A DNA stretch of 9,060 bases from an uncultured Flavobacterium sp. (GTDB taxonomy: Bacteria > Bacteroidota > Bacteroidia > Flavobacteriales > Flavobacteriaceae), in contig CAMPIZ010000052.1 of assembly GCA_946886675.1 (NCBI GenBank), forward strand, positions 1 through 9,060, in the 5' to 3' direction. The position numbers were made by a program, and so were the translations under genes. The notes under the pieces were generated by a model. That model did not search any database. It was given only the letters and a program-made list of their open reading frames with translations, and was not told the DNA's origin. The stretch's first letter is position 1. Each line of letters begins with the position of its first letter. Shown in pieces: positions 6,380 to 9,060 of this stretch.

Positions 6380-6574
6380 ATGCTAAAATTTATAAAACAT
6401 AATATGGACAGTATCTCAGGGATTGAGATCTATCCTATAATATCGCTTCTTATCTTTTTTATCTTTTTTGTTGCACTCTATACCTGGGTATATACCTATA
6501 AAAAAGATAAGATTAACGAAATGAGCAATATTCCTTTTAAAGGAGATGAAAATAACAGCCCTGAACTAAAATAA
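6380..6574 (+). CDS. ccoQ: CcoQ-like small subunit of cbb3 oxidase
   Basis: A 64-residue protein with one membrane span (about residues 17-39, YPIISLLIFFIFFVALYTWV) and a charged tail (KKDKINEMSNIPF). Size, topology and place between ccoNO and ccoP fit CcoQ/FixQ, which stabilises the association of CcoP with the core enzyme. An internal ATG at codon 9 (6404) is a possible alternative start; the first is kept because of its 7-base gap from the ccoNO stop, equal to the next two gaps in the operon. Sequence conservation in this family is low, so the call rests heavily on context. Confidence 0.85.
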   Translation: MLKFIKHNMDSISGIEIYPIISLLIFFIFFVALYTWVYTYKKDKINEMSNIPFKGDENNSPELK

Positions 6575-6581
6575 CAGACCT

Positions 6582-7490
6582 ATGAAAAAATTTATTCCGG
6601 TTTATGTAAGAGTGCCTGTTCTCTTTGCACTGGTGTTTATGGCCCTTGAATATTTTATAGATTCCGGAGACAGGCCGGCTTTTTTAAAGTATCCCGAAGT
6701 TTCCATTTTTCTGGGACTCTTTCTTTTCCTGCAAATAGCCATAGAAATTGTTCTAAGCGCCATAGACAACATTACCTACAGCCTGCTTACAGAAGAACAA
6801 AAGCAAAAACTGGCAGCCGCAGATGCTATTGAATTTAAAGATACCAAACTGTATAGGAAAATAAAAGGGTGGTTTGTAAAATCTAAACCTATTGAAGAAG
6901 AAGCCTCTATAACATTACATCATAATTATGACGGTATCGAGGAACTTGATAATGTTTTGCCTCCATGGTGGGTAAACCTTTTTTATGTCACTATACTCTT
7001 TGGGGTAGTTTATCTTGTACGCTACCATATTTTTAATGGTGAGGACCAGAAAACAGAATTTGAAACAGAAATGGCTGAAGCCCGCAAAGCGGTTGAAGAA
7101 TATAAAAAGACTGCAAAAGACCTGATAGACGAAAACTCCGTAATTCAGCTTTTTGAACAAAGTGAACTGGCAGAAGGTAAAAAGATTTTTGAAACCAACT
7201 GTGCCGCGTGCCACAGGCCCGATGGCGGGGGTGCCATAGGTCCAAATCTAACAGATGAATACTGGATTATGGGCGGCGGTATCAAAAATGTATTCCATAC
7301 AATTACAGAAGGCGGCCGGGACGGTAAGGGTATGGTTGCCTGGAAAGGCACGCTCAAACCATCTGAAATACAGTTGGTGGCCAGCTATGTGCTCTCGCTA
7401 CAGGGAACCAATCCCGCAGACCCTAAAGCGCCGGACGGTGATATATGGAATAATGAAGCTGACAGCGAAGTAGCTGCAAACATAAAATAA
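6582..7490 (+). CDS. ccoP: CcoP, single-haem cytochrome c subunit of cbb3 oxidase
   Basis: This subunit passes electrons from the quinol/cytochrome c side into CcoNO. The 302 residues begin with two membrane spans (about 8-25 and 40-61), a cytoplasmic loop, then the FixP N-terminal motif LDNVLPPWW (122-130) leading into a third span (about 131-149). A charged helical linker follows (155-185). One cytochrome c domain carries CAACH at 207-211 and probable axial M251 in GKGMVAWKG. Proteobacterial CcoP has two CxxCH motifs and usually one membrane span; here there is one haem site and an added N-terminal membrane hairpin. The reading frame is intact, so this appears to be the lineage's form rather than damage. 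Gaps to ccoQ and ccoG are both 7 bases. Confidence 0.95.
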   Translation: MKKFIPVYVRVPVLFALVFMALEYFIDSGDRPAFLKYPEVSIFLGLFLFLQIAIEIVLSAIDNITYSLLTEEQKQKLAAADAIEFKDTKLYRKIKGWFVKSKPIEEEASITLHHNYDGIEELDNVLPPWWVNLFYVTILFGVVYLVRYHIFNGEDQKTEFETEMAEARKAVEEYKKTAKDLIDENSVIQLFEQSELAEGKKIFETNCAACHRPDGGGAIGPNLTDEYWIMGGGIKNVFHTITEGGRDGKGMVAWKGTLKPSEIQLVASYVLSLQGTNPADPKAPDGDIWNNEADSEVAANIK

Positions 7491-7497
7491 AAGCACA

Positions 7498-8907
7498 ATG
7501 CAGGAAGAAGCGTTTAGAGACAGGATAGCTACAATAGATGATAAAGGAAAAAGAGCATGGATATATCCTAAAAAGCCTTCCGGAAAATTTTACAGGTACA
7601 GAAAGATGGTAAGCTATATATTGCTTGCTTTCCTTGTCCTTGCTCCTTTTGTTAAGATAAACGGCAACCAGTTTCTTATGTTTAATGTGCTGGAGCGGAA
7701 ATTCAATATTTTCGGTTTTCCTTTCTGGCCACAGGACTTCCATCTGTTTGTAATCTCCATGATTACAGGTGTTGTTTTTGTAGCACTATTTACGGTGGCA
7801 TTTGGCAGGTTATTTTGCGGATGGGTATGCCCGCAAACCATATTTATGGAAATGGTTTTCCGGCGTATTGAATACTGGATAGAAGGTGACAGGAACGCAC
7901 AGATAAAACTGGACAAGCAAAACTGGAATGCTGAAAAAATCAGGAAAAAAGTGATCAAATGGTTTATTTTCATTATTATTTCTTTTCTAATAGCCAATGT
8001 CTTCCTGGCTTACCTGAGTGGTAGCGATAAGCTCATACAAATGGTTACCGAAGGCCCTGCCCAACGCCCCGGAACCTTTATTGCATTATTGATATTTACA
8101 GCCGTATTTTACTTTATCTATATATGGTTTAGGGAACAGGTTTGTATTATTGCCTGTCCTTATGGAAGGCTGCAGGGAGTTTTGCTGGATAATAAATCGG
8201 TAATTGTTGCTTACGATCACAAACGCGGCGAAGGCGAAACAGGGCGGGGGAAAATTGTAAAGAATGAAGACCGGAACGCGGCGGGTAAAGGGGATTGTAT
8301 AGACTGCAGGCTTTGTGTACACGTATGCCCCACAGGCATAGACATTCGCAATGGGACACAGCTGGAATGCATAAACTGCACTGCCTGTATTGACGAATGT
8401 GATACGGTAATGCAAAAAGTAGGTCTGCCAAAAGGGCTTATACGATATGCAAGTGAAGACGAGATAACCAAAAAAGAAAAGTTTGCCTTTACACCAAGAA
8501 TGAAAGGTTATACAGCCGTATTAATTATTCTCCTTGGCATTTTTACCGGCATGTTGTTTTTAAGGAATGAAGTTGAAGCCACAGTATTGCGGTTGCCGGG
8601 GCAGCTGTATGAACATAAAGGTGATAATATAAGTAATGTGTTTACCTATAAAATTGTGAATAAAACCACAAAGGATTTTAATAATGTCCATTTTGAGCTT
8701 GCTAACCTGGAAGGAACTATAAGAGTTGTGGGCAGGCAGGAATTTAAAGTACCTAAAACAGGAACTGCACAGGGTACTTTGTTTGTGGAAATAAACAAAT
8801 ACCTTATAAAAGGCGACAAAACAAAAATTAAGCTAAGGGTTTACAACGGAGATAAACTGATAGAAACCGAATCAGTGAACTTTTTGGGCCCGAGGACCTT
8901 TAACTAA
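7498..8907 (+). CDS. ccoG: CcoG/FixG, membrane iron-sulfur protein for cbb3 oxidase assembly
   Basis: A 469-residue membrane ferredoxin-like protein; CcoG is known as a cupric reductase that prepares copper for the cbb3 binuclear centre. Membrane spans lie near 38-52, 82-102, 153-172, 194-210 and 338-354. The conserved FCGWVCPQT contains C107 and C111, and CIIACPYGR contains C216 and C220. Two classic 4Fe-4S motifs follow: C267-x2-C270-x2-C273-x3-C277-P and C291-x2-C294-x2-C297-x3-C301; the latter lacks the usual following proline (D302). After the last span comes a beta-rich domain of about 110 residues typical of the FixG C-terminus, expected in the periplasm. Length and order match the family. 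The start ATG is 7 bases after the ccoP stop. Confidence 0.96.
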   Translation: MQEEAFRDRIATIDDKGKRAWIYPKKPSGKFYRYRKMVSYILLAFLVLAPFVKINGNQFLMFNVLERKFNIFGFPFWPQDFHLFVISMITGVVFVALFTVAFGRLFCGWVCPQTIFMEMVFRRIEYWIEGDRNAQIKLDKQNWNAEKIRKKVIKWFIFIIISFLIANVFLAYLSGSDKLIQMVTEGPAQRPGTFIALLIFTAVFYFIYIWFREQVCIIACPYGRLQGVLLDNKSVIVAYDHKRGEGETGRGKIVKNEDRNAAGKGDCIDCRLCVHVCPTGIDIRNGTQLECINCTACIDECDTVMQKVGLPKGLIRYASEDEITKKEKFAFTPRMKGYTAVLIILLGIFTGMLFLRNEVEATVLRLPGQLYEHKGDNISNVFTYKIVNKTTKDFNNVHFELANLEGTIRVVGRQEFKVPKTGTAQGTLFVEINKYLIKGDKTKIKLRVYNGDKLIETESVNFLGPRTFN

Positions 8908-8918
8908 AATTATTAATT

Positions 8919-9060
8919 ATGAAATTTAATTGGGGAACTGGAATCGTTGTGGCTTTTGCTTTGTTTATGAGTTTCATTTTATTCTTTGTTTTCAGGGTGC
9001 AAAGTGACCAAAAATATGACAACGAACTTGTAATTGAAGAGTATTACAAGCAGGAAAGAG
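8919..9060 (+). CDS. ccoH: CcoH/FixH, N-terminal part (runs off the window)
   Basis: The ATG at 8919 opens a frame of 47 codons with no stop before the window ends. It has a short polar start (MKFNWGTG), one membrane span (about residues 8-26) and a periplasmic start with KYDNELVIEEYYKQER. The WGTGIVVAF start and the YDNELVIEEYY stretch are typical of CcoH in Flavobacteria. CcoH is a membrane assembly factor that stays with the cbb3 complex. The gap to ccoG is 11 bases, so it continues the same operon. Confidence 0.9.
   Translation, partial: MKFNWGTGIVVAFALFMSFILFFVFRVQSDQKYDNELVIEEYYKQER

Noticed and set aside
7020..7250. Minus-strand frames opposite ccoP and a possible second haem site in ccoP
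   Set aside because: The minus-strand frames are low-complexity shadows, and only one CxxCH is found in the ccoP frame.
1..9060. Mobile elements, CRISPR arrays, tRNA or rRNA genes
   Set aside because: No transposase, repeated spacer pattern, terminal inverted repeats or structural RNA signature was seen; the only notable repeats are the operator dyads.

Overview
The window is a cbb3-type cytochrome c oxidase locus from a member of the Bacteroidota, most likely a Flavobacteriaceae bacterium close to Flavobacterium. This rests on the AT-rich DNA, a fused CcoN-CcoO subunit, a single-haem CcoP, weak Shine-Dalgarno signals and promoter elements that fit the Bacteroidota -7 consensus TAnnTTTG. It was read by eye, with no database search.

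Layout. Positions 1-280 hold no large gene: there are unresolved reading frames at the edge, then a candidate 36-residue membrane peptide (116-226). A Crp/Fnr-family regulator follows (281-955). A 145-residue exported coiled-coil protein of unknown function (957-1394, minus strand) converges on it, one base away. Its start faces the copper P-type ATPase gene ccoI (1551-3926) across a 156-base divergent control region. After ccoI come ccoS (3987-4172), the fused ccoNO gene (4174-6372), ccoQ (6380-6574), ccoP (6582-7490), ccoG (7498-8907) and the first 47 codons of ccoH, which runs off the window. From ccoS onward the gaps are 1 to 11 bases, so this looks like one transcript.

How the genes fit together. 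CcoNO, CcoQ and CcoP are the high-affinity terminal oxidase used at low oxygen. CcoI, CcoS, CcoG and CcoH supply copper and assemble the enzyme. The regulator is the obvious candidate to switch the set on.

The main discovery is regulatory. The dyad TGA(T/C)-N4-ATCA, usually as ATGAY-N4-ATCAT, occurs four times outside coding sequence or at its edge: 32-45, 1452-1465, 1487-1500 and 3923-3936. In every case a sequence matching TAnnTTTG at 5 or 6 of the 6 fixed bases lies exactly 33 bp (centre to centre) downstream in the direction of a gene: the small peptide/regulator, the unknown exported protein (minus strand), ccoI, and ccoS-NO-QPGH. This is the geometry of a class II Crp/Fnr activator. It predicts one regulon that includes the uncharacterised gene at 957-1394 and probably the regulator itself.
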